From: Verrucomicrobiota bacterium
GTDB taxonomy: Bacteria; Verrucomicrobiota; Verrucomicrobiia; Opitutales; Opitutaceae
Reading direction: 5' to 3'
DNA: 64,000 nucleotides
Assembly: GCA_023391285.1 (NCBI GenBank)
Contig: JAEWBF010000039.1
Location: forward strand, 186,001 to 250,000
The notes beneath the pieces were generated by a model. The model saw only the letters and a program-made list of their open reading frames with translations, was not told the DNA's origin and ran no database searches. Both the position numbers and the translations under genes were made by a program. This document shows positions 36,271-45,645 of this stretch, piece after piece (the stretch's first letter is position 1; every line of letters starts with the position of its first letter).

Positions 36271-36906
36271 TCAATTCGTCCGCGCCAACAACAAGCTCAC
36301 CGCGAATCCAAGAAACACCACGCCGAGCGCGCGATCGATCCAGTGGCCGCGCGTCCAAAACGCCCGCCGCAGCGGCTCCCGTGCAAACACCACCGAAACC
36401 GCGCAAAACCAGAGCGCCGTCGTTCCCACCATCCAAAGCCCATACATCGCCTGAACGCCCTTCGGCGTCTTCGCGCTGATCACCGTCGCAAATAACGCGA
36501 CGAAGAAGATCGTCGCCTTCGGATTAAGCGCGTTCGTCAGGAACCCGGTGACGAACGCCCCGCGCGCACTGGGTCTAACGCCTCCGGCTTCGGCCAACAT
36601 CGTTTCCGGCGCGCGCGGCCGCGAGCGCAACGACTGAACGCCCAACCACGTGAGGTATCCAGCTCCCGCATACTTCAGTATCGTGAACCACGTCTCCGAA
36701 CCGGCGATCACGAGTCCGATGCCGAGCAGCGAATAACCGGCGTGCAGCAGGACCCCGGACCCTATCCCCACGCTCGTCCAAATCGCCGCCCGGCGTCCGT
36801 GCCGCAGGCTTTGCCGCAACACGATCGAAAGGTCCGGGCCAGGGCTCGCGACCGCCAGCGCGTGCGCGAGCGCCACCTTCGCAAATTCGCCCCAATACTC
36901 GTCCAT
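36271..36906 (-). CDS. LysE/RhtB-family amino acid exporter
   Basis: The 211-residue protein has five to six hydrophobic segments and the N-terminal sequence VASPGPDLSIVLRQSL, the conserved first-helix motif of LysE/RhtB transporters. FLTNALNPKATIFF in the middle is the second family motif. It exports amino acids or their derivatives across the cytoplasmic membrane; the substrate is not identifiable. Convergent with the DTW gene (7 bases between stops). Confidence 0.9.
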   Translation of the reverse strand: MDEYWGEFAKVALAHALAVASPGPDLSIVLRQSLRHGRRAAIWTSVGIGSGVLLHAGYSLLGIGLVIAGSETWFTILKYAGAGYLTWLGVQSLRSRPRAPETMLAEAGGVRPSARGAFVTGFLTNALNPKATIFFVALFATVISAKTPKGVQAMYGLWMVGTTALWFCAVSVVFAREPLRRAFWTRGHWIDRALGVVFLGFAVSLLLARTN

Positions 36907-36938
36907 CGTGGGGCTCTCCTGTCCGCTGCAAAGCGGTC

Positions 36939-37445
36939 TTACAGGGCGATCTCCTTGAATCGCGGATCCTTCGTCAGGCTCTCGATTTCATTCCGCTCTT
37001 CAAACAGCCGGAGATCGCGATTGTCGGGTTGACGCTTCCGCGCCTTGGCCAACGCATCGCGTGCATCCTCCACTTTGCCCAGCATCACGAGGATCTGCAC
37101 TTCCTGCAGCATCGCACCGACGTCGGACGCGTCTTCCTTATAGGTTTCGCGACACGCCTTCAGCGCTTCCTGATACGCGTCCTTCGCTCCGCCCGTGTTG
37201 CCCTGTCGTTTCCGGGCGATACCGAGATTCACCCAATACTCGCTGGTGTCGGGGCACAGTTTCGCCGCCTGCTCGAACAGGGGCTCCGCTCGCGCGAAAT
37301 CGCGCAGCGTCATGGCGAACTCCGCTTCGCTCACCAGGCTCGCCGCCTGCTTCCGCTCGAGATCGGTGATCTCGCGCGTCTTCTTGCCACACCCGGCGAC
37401 CAGCAAGGCCAGCAGCGCGAGCATTGAAACTGGAATCAACTTCAT
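36939..37445 (-). CDS. TPR lipoprotein, possibly linked to the pilus/secretion ATPase
   Basis: The 168-residue protein has a lipoprotein signal peptide ending LLVAGC (Cys19) and two to three TPR units (ARAEPLFEQAAKLCPDTSEY, VNLGIARKRQGNTGGAKDAY, ARDALAKARKRQPDNRDL). Lipid-anchored TPR proteins such as PilF act as pilotins for type IV pilus or type II secretin assembly. Its start is 23 bases downstream of the GspE/PilB-like gene on the same strand. The pilotin role is a hypothesis from this context. Confidence 0.8.
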   Translation of the reverse strand: MKLIPVSMLALLALLVAGCGKKTREITDLERKQAASLVSEAEFAMTLRDFARAEPLFEQAAKLCPDTSEYWVNLGIARKRQGNTGGAKDAYQEALKACRETYKEDASDVGAMLQEVQILVMLGKVEDARDALAKARKRQPDNRDLRLFEERNEIESLTKDPRFKEIAL

Positions 37446-37468
37446 GGTGGGTGGAAAAACTCCCGGAG

Positions 37469-39175
37469 CTACAGATCCGGCGGCACGGTCGCAATCGCTT
37501 CCTCGAGCGTCGTGATGCCGTCCTTCACTTTGTAGAGGCTATCTTGATGCAGGGTCTTCATCCCGCCGCGCACGGCGATCTTCTTCAACTCCGCCGTCTC
37601 CATCTGCTTGTTGATCCCGTCGATCAATTCCTCGTTGGTGACCATCAGTTCATGGATGCCCACGCGCCCTTTGTATCCAGTATTTCCGCACTTCGGGCAG
37701 CCTTTCGGGTTGTGCTTGAAGATCTGCCCGCTCCAGCCGATCGCCTTTTCCAGCACTTCTTGCTCCCGGCCCTGCGGCACATAGGGCACGCGACAGGTCT
37801 TGCAGACGCGGCGCATCAGCCGCTGCGCGCACACGCAGAGCAGCGACGACGAAATCATGAACGGCTCCACGCCCATGTCCGTCAAACGCGCCACCGTGCT
37901 CGGCGCATCGTTCGTGTGCAGCGTGCTGATCAACAAATGGCCGGTCAGCGCCGCCTCGACCGCGATGTTCGCCGTCTCCTTGTCGCGGATTTCGCCGACG
38001 AGAATGATGTCCGGATCCTGCCGCAAAAACGCCCGCAGCGCCGACGCAAACGTCAGCCCGATCTGGCGGTGCATCTGCATCTGATTCAACCCCGGCAATG
38101 TGTATTCGATCGGATCCTCCGCCGTGCGGATCACGACTTCCGGCGTGTTGATTTCGTTGAGCGCCGAGTAAAGCGTCATCGACTTGCCCGAACCCGTCGG
38201 GCCGCAGTGCAAAATCATCCCGTAGGGCTGCCGAATGCACTCGCGATATTTGCCGAGATTTTCCTCGGAAAATCCCAGCGCAGGCAGCGGCAGCGTCGTC
38301 TTCTGCTTGTCGAGAATACGCATCACCACGCCTTCGCCATGGTTCAGCGGCGCCGTCGAAACGCGCAGGTCGAGATCCAATCCACGCTTGTTGTATTGCT
38401 TGAAAACGATGCGTCCATCCTGGGGCAACCGGCGCTCCGAGATGTCCAGGTTGCACATGATCTTCAAACGCGCGACGAGCGCCGGCCCCACTCTCGGCGG
38501 CAGCCGCAGCTTTTCGGAACAGATGCCGTCGATCCGATACCGCACGACGATTTCCTTCTCCTGTGGCTCGATGTGAATGTCACTCGTGCCCGAGAAATAC
38601 GCGTCTTCGATAATCCGATTCGCCAGCTGGATAATCGGGCCCGACTCCTCCGTCACTTCATCGGAATCGCCCTCGACCGCAATCGTCCCGAACTCCGCGC
38701 CGATTTGTTCGACCACGTCGTCGAACCCCGCCGTGCGCGGATCGCCTTTGTTGAATTTCTCCCGGATGTCCTTCTCGCGCGCGAGCAGTCGGATGACCTT
38801 CTTCCCGGTCATTTCCTGGATCTTCGCAGGGATCGAAACCTCGAAGGGATTCGCAAACGCCACGAGCAGGAAGTCGCCCACCTGCCCCACCGGCAGCACC
38901 AGGTTCTGCTGACAAAAATCCTGCGGCACCTGCTCGAACGTCGTCCCCGTGATCTTGAAACGAGCGACGTTGAACGGCGCCAGCCCGAGCGCCTTTCCTT
39001 TGGCCACGAGCAACTGGAGCGGCGTGATTCGATACTCCTCCTGCAGCATCTTATCGAGCGCTTCGCCCGTCGGCTCGCCCGGCACCGCCGCGATCGTCTC
39101 GCGCTGTTCCTCCGTCAGCCGGTTCATCTCCACCAGCTTCGCCACGATTTGAGTCTGAACTTTTCCGAGCGGCAT
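37469..39175 (-). CDS. GspE/PilB-family secretion or pilus assembly ATPase
   Basis: The 568-residue protein has an N-terminal GspE-N (MshEN-like) domain (KALGLAPFNVARF region). The RecA-like ATPase core follows: Walker A CGPTGSGKSMTLYS, Asp box, Walker B DPDIILVGEIRD and the His box LISTLHTNDAPS. A tetracysteine zinc motif (CKTC...CPKCGN) follows, as in GspE and PilB. It powers pilus or type II pseudopilus assembly from the cytoplasmic face. It is separated by only 3 bases from the preceding small GspE-N-like gene. Other gsp/pil genes are absent from the window, so the system cannot be named. Confidence 0.92.
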   Translation of the reverse strand: MPLGKVQTQIVAKLVEMNRLTEEQRETIAAVPGEPTGEALDKMLQEEYRITPLQLLVAKGKALGLAPFNVARFKITGTTFEQVPQDFCQQNLVLPVGQVGDFLLVAFANPFEVSIPAKIQEMTGKKVIRLLAREKDIREKFNKGDPRTAGFDDVVEQIGAEFGTIAVEGDSDEVTEESGPIIQLANRIIEDAYFSGTSDIHIEPQEKEIVVRYRIDGICSEKLRLPPRVGPALVARLKIMCNLDISERRLPQDGRIVFKQYNKRGLDLDLRVSTAPLNHGEGVVMRILDKQKTTLPLPALGFSEENLGKYRECIRQPYGMILHCGPTGSGKSMTLYSALNEINTPEVVIRTAEDPIEYTLPGLNQMQMHRQIGLTFASALRAFLRQDPDIILVGEIRDKETANIAVEAALTGHLLISTLHTNDAPSTVARLTDMGVEPFMISSSLLCVCAQRLMRRVCKTCRVPYVPQGREQEVLEKAIGWSGQIFKHNPKGCPKCGNTGYKGRVGIHELMVTNEELIDGINKQMETAELKKIAVRGGMKTLHQDSLYKVKDGITTLEEAIATVPPDL

Positions 39176-39178
39176 GGC

Positions 39179-39706
39179 TTAGGCGGTTTTCACTGCGTCG
39201 CCATCCTTCGCCACCGCGGGCGCGCGCTCCGCTTCGAGTTTCTCCAAGAACTCCGCGATGCCCTCGAGCGTCGTCCCAAACCACAACACCGGTCCGCCGC
39301 ATTCCTTTTCCCAATACGTTCGCACCGCGGGACTGAGATAATACGCCGTCGCCACGAAGTGGAAATCCTCCTCGCGATCAAACCGCACCGACCACGTCGC
39401 CCAACTCGCCGCCGGATCGATCGTCTTTTTCAGCTCGTCCGGCACCTCGTAGTTTCGCAAATCGATCAACCCCACGCCTTCCGCGTCCACGATGTGCTGC
39501 AGGACATCTTCCTCGCGCAACACACGCAGATCGTAAGCCAGGATGCCCAACACCGTGCTCTGCCGCGGCTGCCCGTCGGCCACGACCGCCAGCAGCTTCT
39601 CGTTTGCCTGCTCCAGATCCTCGATCTTGACCAAGTTCGTTTCGACGAGGTTCGCGCCCAGCAAGCGGTTGGCGCGCATCAACAGGGAACGATTCGGTGC
39701 AGCCAT
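39179..39706 (-). CDS. Stand-alone GspE-N/MshEN-like protein
   Basis: The 175-residue protein begins with a pattern of GspE N-terminal domains (LLGANLVETNLVKIEDLEQA), in which leaf-like helices precede a LREEDVLQHI / EGVGLIDLRNYEVPDEL module. It lacks any ATPase part, so it is probably a regulatory or nucleotide-binding subunit of the pilus ATPase encoded immediately downstream. This is an inference from sequence pattern and operon position. It starts 19 bases after the obg stop. Confidence 0.65.
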   Translation of the reverse strand: MAAPNRSLLMRANRLLGANLVETNLVKIEDLEQANEKLLAVVADGQPRQSTVLGILAYDLRVLREEDVLQHIVDAEGVGLIDLRNYEVPDELKKTIDPAASWATWSVRFDREEDFHFVATAYYLSPAVRTYWEKECGGPVLWFGTTLEGIAEFLEKLEAERAPAVAKDGDAVKTA

Positions 39707-39724
39707 GGACGCCGGTGAAAATGA

Positions 39725-40765
39725 TCAGGCCGCGGTTTGACGCGATCTCTTTTCTTTTCCCCGCAAAACCGTCACCCGCTTTAACAGTTCTTTCTTCAGT
39801 GTCTCGATTCCGTCGCCCGTCAGGCACGAGATTTCCAGCACGTCGACCGTCTTGTAACGCCGCTTGAACTTCGCGAGATTCGCCTTCGCCTCCGGCACGT
39901 CCATCTTGTTCGCCACCACCACGCGGGGCTTCTTCAACAACGCTTTGTCGTAGAGCTCCAGCTCGCGCAGCAGGTGCTTGTAGTCGTCACGCGGATCGCG
40001 CGCGTCCGTTCCCGCCATGTCGACCAGGACTAGCAAAAGCGCGCAGCGTTCGATGTGCCGCAGGAAACGATGGCCGAGCCCGCGATTCTCGCTCGCGCCT
40101 TCGATCAAACCGGGCACATCCGCCAGCAACAGCCGGCGATGGCCTTTCACCGTATCCAGAAACTCGATCACTCCGATCTGCGGATGCAGCGTCGTAAACG
40201 GATAGGCCGCCGTCTTGGGCCGCGCTTTCGTGATAAGGCCCGTCAGCGACGATTTGCCGGCATTCGGAAATCCGACCAACCCGACGTCGGCGATGCTCTT
40301 GAGAATCAAGCGATAAGTCCCACCTTCGCCCGGATGCCCTGGATTCGCGCGCTTCGGGGCACGGTTGGTCGACGTCTTGAAATGCGTGTTACCCCACCCA
40401 CCGTTCCCGCCTTTGCACAACACGATCTGCTGGCCGTCCTCGATCACCTCCGCCACGGGCTTTCCCGTTGCTTCGTCAATCACGACCGTGCCCAAAGGCA
40501 TCTTCAAAATCCGTGGCGCTCCGTCTTTTCCATGCTGATCCGACCCTAGCCCATGTTCGCCGCGCTCCGCTTTCCAGTGCGGCTGATACTTGTAATCCAC
40601 GAGGTTGTTCGTGTCGTCGTCGCCTAACAAAATCACATCCCCTCCGCGGCCGCCGTCGCCGCCATTGGGTCCGCCCCACGGTTCGTATTTTTCCCGGCGG
40701 AAGCTCACGCAGCCGCGCCCGCCGTCACCGGCCTGCAGTTTCACTACGCACTCGTCGACAAACAT
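39725..40765 (-). CDS. obg: Obg-family GTPase (CgtA)
   Basis: The 346-residue protein has the Gly-rich Obg fold (AGDGGRGCVSFRREKY, then WGGPNGGDGGRGGDVIL). The GTPase domain has G1 GFPNAGKSSL, switch/G3 ADVPGLIEGASENRGLGHRF and G4 ANKMDVPE. The short C-terminal extension is truncated compared with E. coli ObgE (390). It binds 50S subunits and connects ribosome maturation with stress. The ATG at 40765 gives MFVDECVVKLQAGDGG, the normal start. Confidence 0.95.
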   Translation of the reverse strand: MFVDECVVKLQAGDGGRGCVSFRREKYEPWGGPNGGDGGRGGDVILLGDDDTNNLVDYKYQPHWKAERGEHGLGSDQHGKDGAPRILKMPLGTVVIDEATGKPVAEVIEDGQQIVLCKGGNGGWGNTHFKTSTNRAPKRANPGHPGEGGTYRLILKSIADVGLVGFPNAGKSSLTGLITKARPKTAAYPFTTLHPQIGVIEFLDTVKGHRRLLLADVPGLIEGASENRGLGHRFLRHIERCALLLVLVDMAGTDARDPRDDYKHLLRELELYDKALLKKPRVVVANKMDVPEAKANLAKFKRRYKTVDVLEISCLTGDGIETLKKELLKRVTVLRGKEKRSRQTAA

Positions 40766-40877
40766 GCGCGTGACGATGCAGAACGCCGGACCTTTGCCAA
40801 GGGGGCGATTGAAACGCGCACCGCCAGCGAATGACATCACGACTCCAAAACAATAATAGGCTTAACCACGCGCGACG

Positions 40878-43800
40878 GTGGCCGTTGTATTCAGAGATCC
40901 AGTGCGGTCGTTCCCGCTTCATCTCTCCGGTCGCGCCTGTTGGGTGCTCTGGTTGCCGGTCCTCATCGCCAGCGCCTTGGGGATTTGTGCATCCGAACCG
41001 GCCGCGCCGGTCACCTCGCCGCTGCGCATCACCTCCGCCGGCGAGTTCTGGACCGTCCCTACCGCGCTTCGAGATATACCCCATGAACTCGATGCCGAGC
41101 TGACGGTTACGTTCTACGATCCGCATTGGAAATTGCTTTGGGCCGCGGATCGCGACGGCCAGTCCTACTGGCCGCTCTCCACCACCACCCCTCAGCTCAA
41201 AGCCGGCCAACGGATCCACCTGGCCGGCAGCGTTATCCCCTCGGTCGGCCTCGAATTCGAAAAGACCCGGATCACGCTGCTCGAAGATCGGGTTGCGACG
41301 GCGCCTCTCCTCACCGCGGACGACTTCGACGACACGAACCGCTTCAACGCCCGCTTGGTCACCGTCGACGCGTTCGTCAATGCCCAGACCGAAACCGATC
41401 CCAATCACATCGAGTTGGATCTGACCGTCGACGGCGTTCCCACCCGCGCCTATCTCCTGCTGGACGAACAGAGCCCGATCCCTCAACTGAGCGGCGCCTT
41501 CGTGCGGCTCACCGGTGTTTACGACGCCAACCTTCTGCCGCAGCTCAACGTGACCATCTGGGTGGCGCGAGCAGACGACATCGTCGTCACCGGCTGGCTC
41601 GACAGTGATCCGAATTTCAAACTTCCACCCACGTCCATCGAGCAACTGACCGAAACGGGTCATTCTCGGGTGCGCGTCATGGGCGAGGTGCAATCCCAAA
41701 AACCAGGAGAAGAGATCGTTCTGCGCGACGAGACCGGGCAGATCACTCTCAAAACCACGATGAAGCGCATCGTGGCTCCCGGCGAACGCATCGAAGCGGT
41801 CGGTCTCCCGTTGGTTCGCGGAGTGGAGGTCTCGCTTCGTCAGGCGATCTTCCGAGTGCTATCCGATCCAGCGCCCCAACCGCATTCGCAGGGCCTGCCT
41901 CTCCTTCGTCTCGCCGATCAAGTGCGGCAGCTTCCCGCCGATGCAGCGCAGAAAGGCTACGCGGTTCGGCTTGGCGGTGTTGTGACGTGGTCACACCCCA
42001 CGGAGCGCATCATCTATTTGCACGACGCCAGCGGGGGCATCGCGCTCACGCTGCCACCCGATGTCGGCACCCCGCCACCTCCCGGCATGGCCATTCGAGC
42101 CGTCGGCCACACGATCGCCGGTTCCTTCGCCCCCGGCGTGCAGGCCGAATCCATCGAAGCGTCGAAACAAGTGCCGCTCCTCGATGCGCGATCGATCACC
42201 CTCGAACAGGCGATGACCGGAGTCGAAGAGAGTCAGTGGGTAACGCTCTCCGGCTTCGCGCGCGAGATCACGCGTGACGGCGAATGGAGCCGCTTGCATG
42301 TTTCAACGCCCGGCGGCGACTTTGTCACCGTCGTCCCGCACAGCCCGCGCATCGACACGCTCGCCGGCGCCATTATTCGCGTGAGCGGGGTATGTCGGGC
42401 CGAGACCGACCGCGACCTTCATCTCACCGGCATCGAAGTGTGGGCGCCGTCCGGAAACGAAATCACTGTCGAGGAGCCCGCGCCGGCCGAGCCCTTCCTG
42501 GAGCCGCTTCAACCCATCACGAGCCTCAGCCGGTTCAATCCTCTCGCCGCGTTCAACCGTCGCGCCCGCGTTGCTGGCATTGTTCTTCATCACGAACCAG
42601 GCGCCTACATCCATCTTCAGGAGGATCAACAGGCCCTGCTCGTTCTCAGCCGCGATTCCCTTCCGATCCGCCCGGGTGATCGCATCGAAGCCGTCGGATT
42701 TCCCGGTCGTCAGGGAAGCCGGATCGTTCTTCGCGAAGCCACGTATCGGCGAATTGGAGACGGCGCCGAACCCGACGCTCTTCCGCTCGATAACCCCGGC
42801 AGGCTTCAACCCGGTTTGGATGGTCGCCTCGTCCAAATCGAAACGACCATCGCCGATGTCGCCCGCCAAACCAAAGGCGTTCGCCTCATCGGCCAATCCG
42901 ACGGCGTGCTGCTGGAAGCGCTGCTCGACGATCCCGCCGCTTCGGTGGAGCCGGGCTCCCACGTTTCGCTTCGCGCCGTTTACGTCCTCCAGTTCGACCA
43001 GGACGGACTCCCGCGCACGTTCCAACTTCAACTTCGGTCCATCGACGATGTCATCGTGCTCAGCCCGCCCAGCTGGTGGACCGTTCGCCGCACCATGGGT
43101 TTGGCCGGAGGTCTGGCGCTCGCGATTCTGCTCGGCCTCGCCTGGTTGGTTGCGCTGCGCCGCCGCGTGACCCAGCAAACCGCGCAAATCCGCGAACAAC
43201 TCGAGAAGTCGGCGCGGCTCGAAGCCGAACTTGTCCGCTCTTCCCGTCTCGAATCGCTCGGCGTTCTCGCCGGCGGCATCGCGCACGATTTCAACAACCT
43301 CCTCACCGTTATCCTTGGCAACGTTTCCCTCGTTCGCAGCGGAAGGAACCTCGACGCCGAGGACGATCGCTTCCTGCGCGAAAGCGAGCGCGCCGGCCTG
43401 CGCGCGCGCGATCTCACGCAGCAGCTGCTCACGTTTTCCAAAGGCGGAGCGCCCGTCCGCAGCGCGGTCCTCTTGCCGGACATCGTGCGCGAGGCCGCCG
43501 GTTTCGCGCTGCACGGTTCCAACGTCCGCTGCGATTTCGATTTTTCCCCCAAACTGTGGCCCGGCCACGTGGATCGCGGGCAGATCAGCCAGGTCGTTCA
43601 CAACATCGTCATCAACGCCATGCACGCCATGCCCACCGGCGGCGTGGTGCGCATCACTCTGCGCAACGAACAGATCTCCGAAAATTCGCAGAGCACGCTC
43701 GCGGCCGGCCGCTACCTTCAGCTTTCCATTCGCGACAACGGCACCGGGATCAGCCCGCAACATCTCGCGCACATCTTCGACCCCTACTTCACCACCAAAC

Positions 43801-44381
43801 AGCAGGGCAGCGGACTCGGCCTCGCCACGGTTTATTCGATCATCAAGAAACACGGCGGCACCATCGACGTCGAATCGGAGCTCGGTCGCGGCACGGCGTT
43901 CCACATCTGGCTGCCCGCCGCCGAACGCGAAACGTCCTCGGCCTCCGCCGAACCTGCGCCTTTGCCCCGGCTGCGCGGCCGCGCCTTGGTGATGGACGAC
44001 GAAGCTCCCGTCCGCGAAATGGCCGCCTCCATGCTTCGCCGCCTCGGATTGGACGTCACGACCACCGTCGATGGGCACGAGGTGGTGCGCGCGTATGCGG
44101 AAGCGCTCTCCGCCGGCCAACGCTATTCCTTGGTGATTCTCGATCTGACCGTGCCCGGAGCCATGGGCGGAAAAGAGGCGATCGCCGAGCTGTTGAAACT
44201 GGATCCCGACGTGCGCGCGGTCGTGAGCAGCGGCTATTCCAACGATCCCGTGATGGCGCACTACCGCGAACACGGCTTCCGCGCCCGCGTGCCCAAACCC
44301 TACGAGTTCGACCAGTTTGCCCGCACCATCGCCGGGATCGATTCTCCCGAAAAGACCTCCGCGCTTCCGACCGCCTCTTGA
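40878..44381 (+). CDS. Hybrid sensor histidine kinase with a large beta-rich periplasmic sensor
   Basis: The 1167-residue protein starts at GTG (40878) and has a signal or membrane segment (residues ~20-37). A ~690-residue extracytoplasmic region of repeated beta modules follows. Two of these end in similar blocks, GERIEAVGLPLVRGVEVSLR and GDRIEAVGFPGRQGSRIVLR, suggesting tandem OB-fold-like domains. A membrane span lies at ~740-760 (LAGGLALAILLGLAWLVAL). The HisKA has His803 in GGIAHDFNNLL; the ATPase domain has DNGTGIS and GSGLGLATVYS; a C-terminal receiver has Asp1089 (LVILDLTVPG). No DNA-binding domain is attached. Confidence 0.9.
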   Translation: MAVVFRDPVRSFPLHLSGRACWVLWLPVLIASALGICASEPAAPVTSPLRITSAGEFWTVPTALRDIPHELDAELTVTFYDPHWKLLWAADRDGQSYWPLSTTTPQLKAGQRIHLAGSVIPSVGLEFEKTRITLLEDRVATAPLLTADDFDDTNRFNARLVTVDAFVNAQTETDPNHIELDLTVDGVPTRAYLLLDEQSPIPQLSGAFVRLTGVYDANLLPQLNVTIWVARADDIVVTGWLDSDPNFKLPPTSIEQLTETGHSRVRVMGEVQSQKPGEEIVLRDETGQITLKTTMKRIVAPGERIEAVGLPLVRGVEVSLRQAIFRVLSDPAPQPHSQGLPLLRLADQVRQLPADAAQKGYAVRLGGVVTWSHPTERIIYLHDASGGIALTLPPDVGTPPPPGMAIRAVGHTIAGSFAPGVQAESIEASKQVPLLDARSITLEQAMTGVEESQWVTLSGFAREITRDGEWSRLHVSTPGGDFVTVVPHSPRIDTLAGAIIRVSGVCRAETDRDLHLTGIEVWAPSGNEITVEEPAPAEPFLEPLQPITSLSRFNPLAAFNRRARVAGIVLHHEPGAYIHLQEDQQALLVLSRDSLPIRPGDRIEAVGFPGRQGSRIVLREATYRRIGDGAEPDALPLDNPGRLQPGLDGRLVQIETTIADVARQTKGVRLIGQSDGVLLEALLDDPAASVEPGSHVSLRAVYVLQFDQDGLPRTFQLQLRSIDDVIVLSPPSWWTVRRTMGLAGGLALAILLGLAWLVALRRRVTQQTAQIREQLEKSARLEAELVRSSRLESLGVLAGGIAHDFNNLLTVILGNVSLVRSGRNLDAEDDRFLRESERAGLRARDLTQQLLTFSKGGAPVRSAVLLPDIVREAAGFALHGSNVRCDFDFSPKLWPGHVDRGQISQVVHNIVINAMHAMPTGGVVRITLRNEQISENSQSTLAAGRYLQLSIRDNGTGISPQHLAHIFDPYFTTKQQGSGLGLATVYSIIKKHGGTIDVESELGRGTAFHIWLPAAERETSSASAEPAPLPRLRGRALVMDDEAPVREMAASMLRRLGLDVTTTVDGHEVVRAYAEALSAGQRYSLVILDLTVPGAMGGKEAIAELLKLDPDVRAVVSSGYSNDPVMAHYREHGFRARVPKPYEFDQFARTIAGIDSPEKTSALPTAS

Positions 44382-44418
44382 CCGGCTCCGGCTTCCTGAA
44401 AAAGTGCGCGTCATCCTC

Positions 44419-45417
44419 ATGCCGCACTTCGCCAACGCTTCCCGCTACGATCATTCCGCTTTTTTCCGCCGCTGCGGTCGGAGCGGGCTTAAACTCCCCG
44501 CGATCTCCCTCGGTCTTTGGCACAACTTCGGCGATGTCGATCGCCACGAAAACAGCCGTGCGCTGATCCTGCGCTCGTTCGATCTCGGGATCACCCATTT
44601 CGATCTGGCCAACAACTACGGCCCGCCGCCGGGTTCCGCGGAGCGCACCTTCGGCCGCGTGATGCGCGAGGATCTCGCCGCCTATCGCGACGAACTCATC
44701 CTCTCCACCAAAGCCGGCTACGACATGTGGCCCGGCCCTTACGGCGAATGGGGCTCGCGCAAATACCTGCTCGCGTCGCTCGACCAAAGTCTGCGCCGCA
44801 TGGGACTCGATTACGTCGACATCTTTTATTCGCACCGACCCGATCCCGACACGCCGCTCGAGGAAACGATGGGCGCGCTCGATCATGCCGTCCGCTCCGG
44901 CAAGGCGCTCTATGTCGGCATTTCCAACTACTCTGCCGAACAAACCGCGCGCGCCGCAAAAATCCTCCGCGACCTCGGCACGCCCTGCCTCATTCACCAG
45001 CCTCGCTATCACATGTTTGATCGTTGGATTGAAAACGGTCTCACCGACGTGCTGACGAAGGAAGGCATCGGCAGCATCGCGTTCTGCCCGCTCGCGCAAG
45101 GCTTGCTCACCAATCGTTATCTCACCGGCATCCCCGCCGATTCCCGCGCCGGCCACGATCCGCGTTTCCTGAAACCCGAGCACATCACCGCCGAGAAACT
45201 CGCGAAGATCCGCCAACTCGACGCCCTTGCGAAACTTCGCGGCCAAACCCTCGCGCAACTCGCGCTCCTTTGGGTGCTGCGCAATCCCGTCGTCACCAGT
45301 GCTCTGATCGGCGCGAGCAAAGTCTCTCAAATCGAAGACAACGTCGCCGCGTTGAAAAATCCCACCCTCTCGCCCGACGAGCTCGCCGCCATCGAACGCA
45401 TCCTGGCTAGCGCATGA
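44419..45417 (+). CDS. Aldo/keto reductase, YghZ/GAP-reductase type
   Basis: The 332-residue TIM-barrel protein has the Asp and Tyr of the catalytic tetrad in HFDLANNYGPPPG, the Lys in STKAGYDMWPGPYG and the His in YSHRPDPDTPLEE. The signature LPAISLGLWHNFG near the N-terminus and the GPYGEWGSRKYL block match the L-glyceraldehyde 3-phosphate reductase (YghZ) subgroup. NADPH-dependent and cytoplasmic. The ATG at 44419 lies 37 bases after the hybrid kinase stop. Confidence 0.88.
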   Translation: MPHFANASRYDHSAFFRRCGRSGLKLPAISLGLWHNFGDVDRHENSRALILRSFDLGITHFDLANNYGPPPGSAERTFGRVMREDLAAYRDELILSTKAGYDMWPGPYGEWGSRKYLLASLDQSLRRMGLDYVDIFYSHRPDPDTPLEETMGALDHAVRSGKALYVGISNYSAEQTARAAKILRDLGTPCLIHQPRYHMFDRWIENGLTDVLTKEGIGSIAFCPLAQGLLTNRYLTGIPADSRAGHDPRFLKPEHITAEKLAKIRQLDALAKLRGQTLAQLALLWVLRNPVVTSALIGASKVSQIEDNVAALKNPTLSPDELAAIERILASA

Positions 45418-45447
45418 TCGTAGCGTGACGCAGCCTGCCCAGATAAG

Positions 45448-45502
45448 TCGGGGTGAGCGTTTCGTGCCGCAAGCACACTCGAAAAGCTCACGTCTTCGCT
45501 AC
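45448..45502. repeat. Inverted REP-like pair between the reductase and MFS genes
   Basis: A degenerate plus-strand copy (GTCGGGGTGAGCGTTTCGTG, 45448-45467) faces a minus-strand copy whose reverse complement is GTAGCGAAGACGTGAGCTTT plus TCG (45480-45502). Both match the family at 27099 and 34407. A pair of inverted units separated by ~12 bases is the layout of a BIME-like doublet. Confidence 0.55.
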
Positions 45503-45645
45503 GAGCTTAATGTTCGTCGCTAGGTTGACCTCGAGGCAAAGTTCCAAGCGCCCGCGTCAGCTTGCGGCTGTTTTAGAAACCGACTGTTCCCGTTCGCAGC
45601 CACTCGCGGTTTGCTTCCTTTGCGCCGCCCCATGCACTCCGTTGC

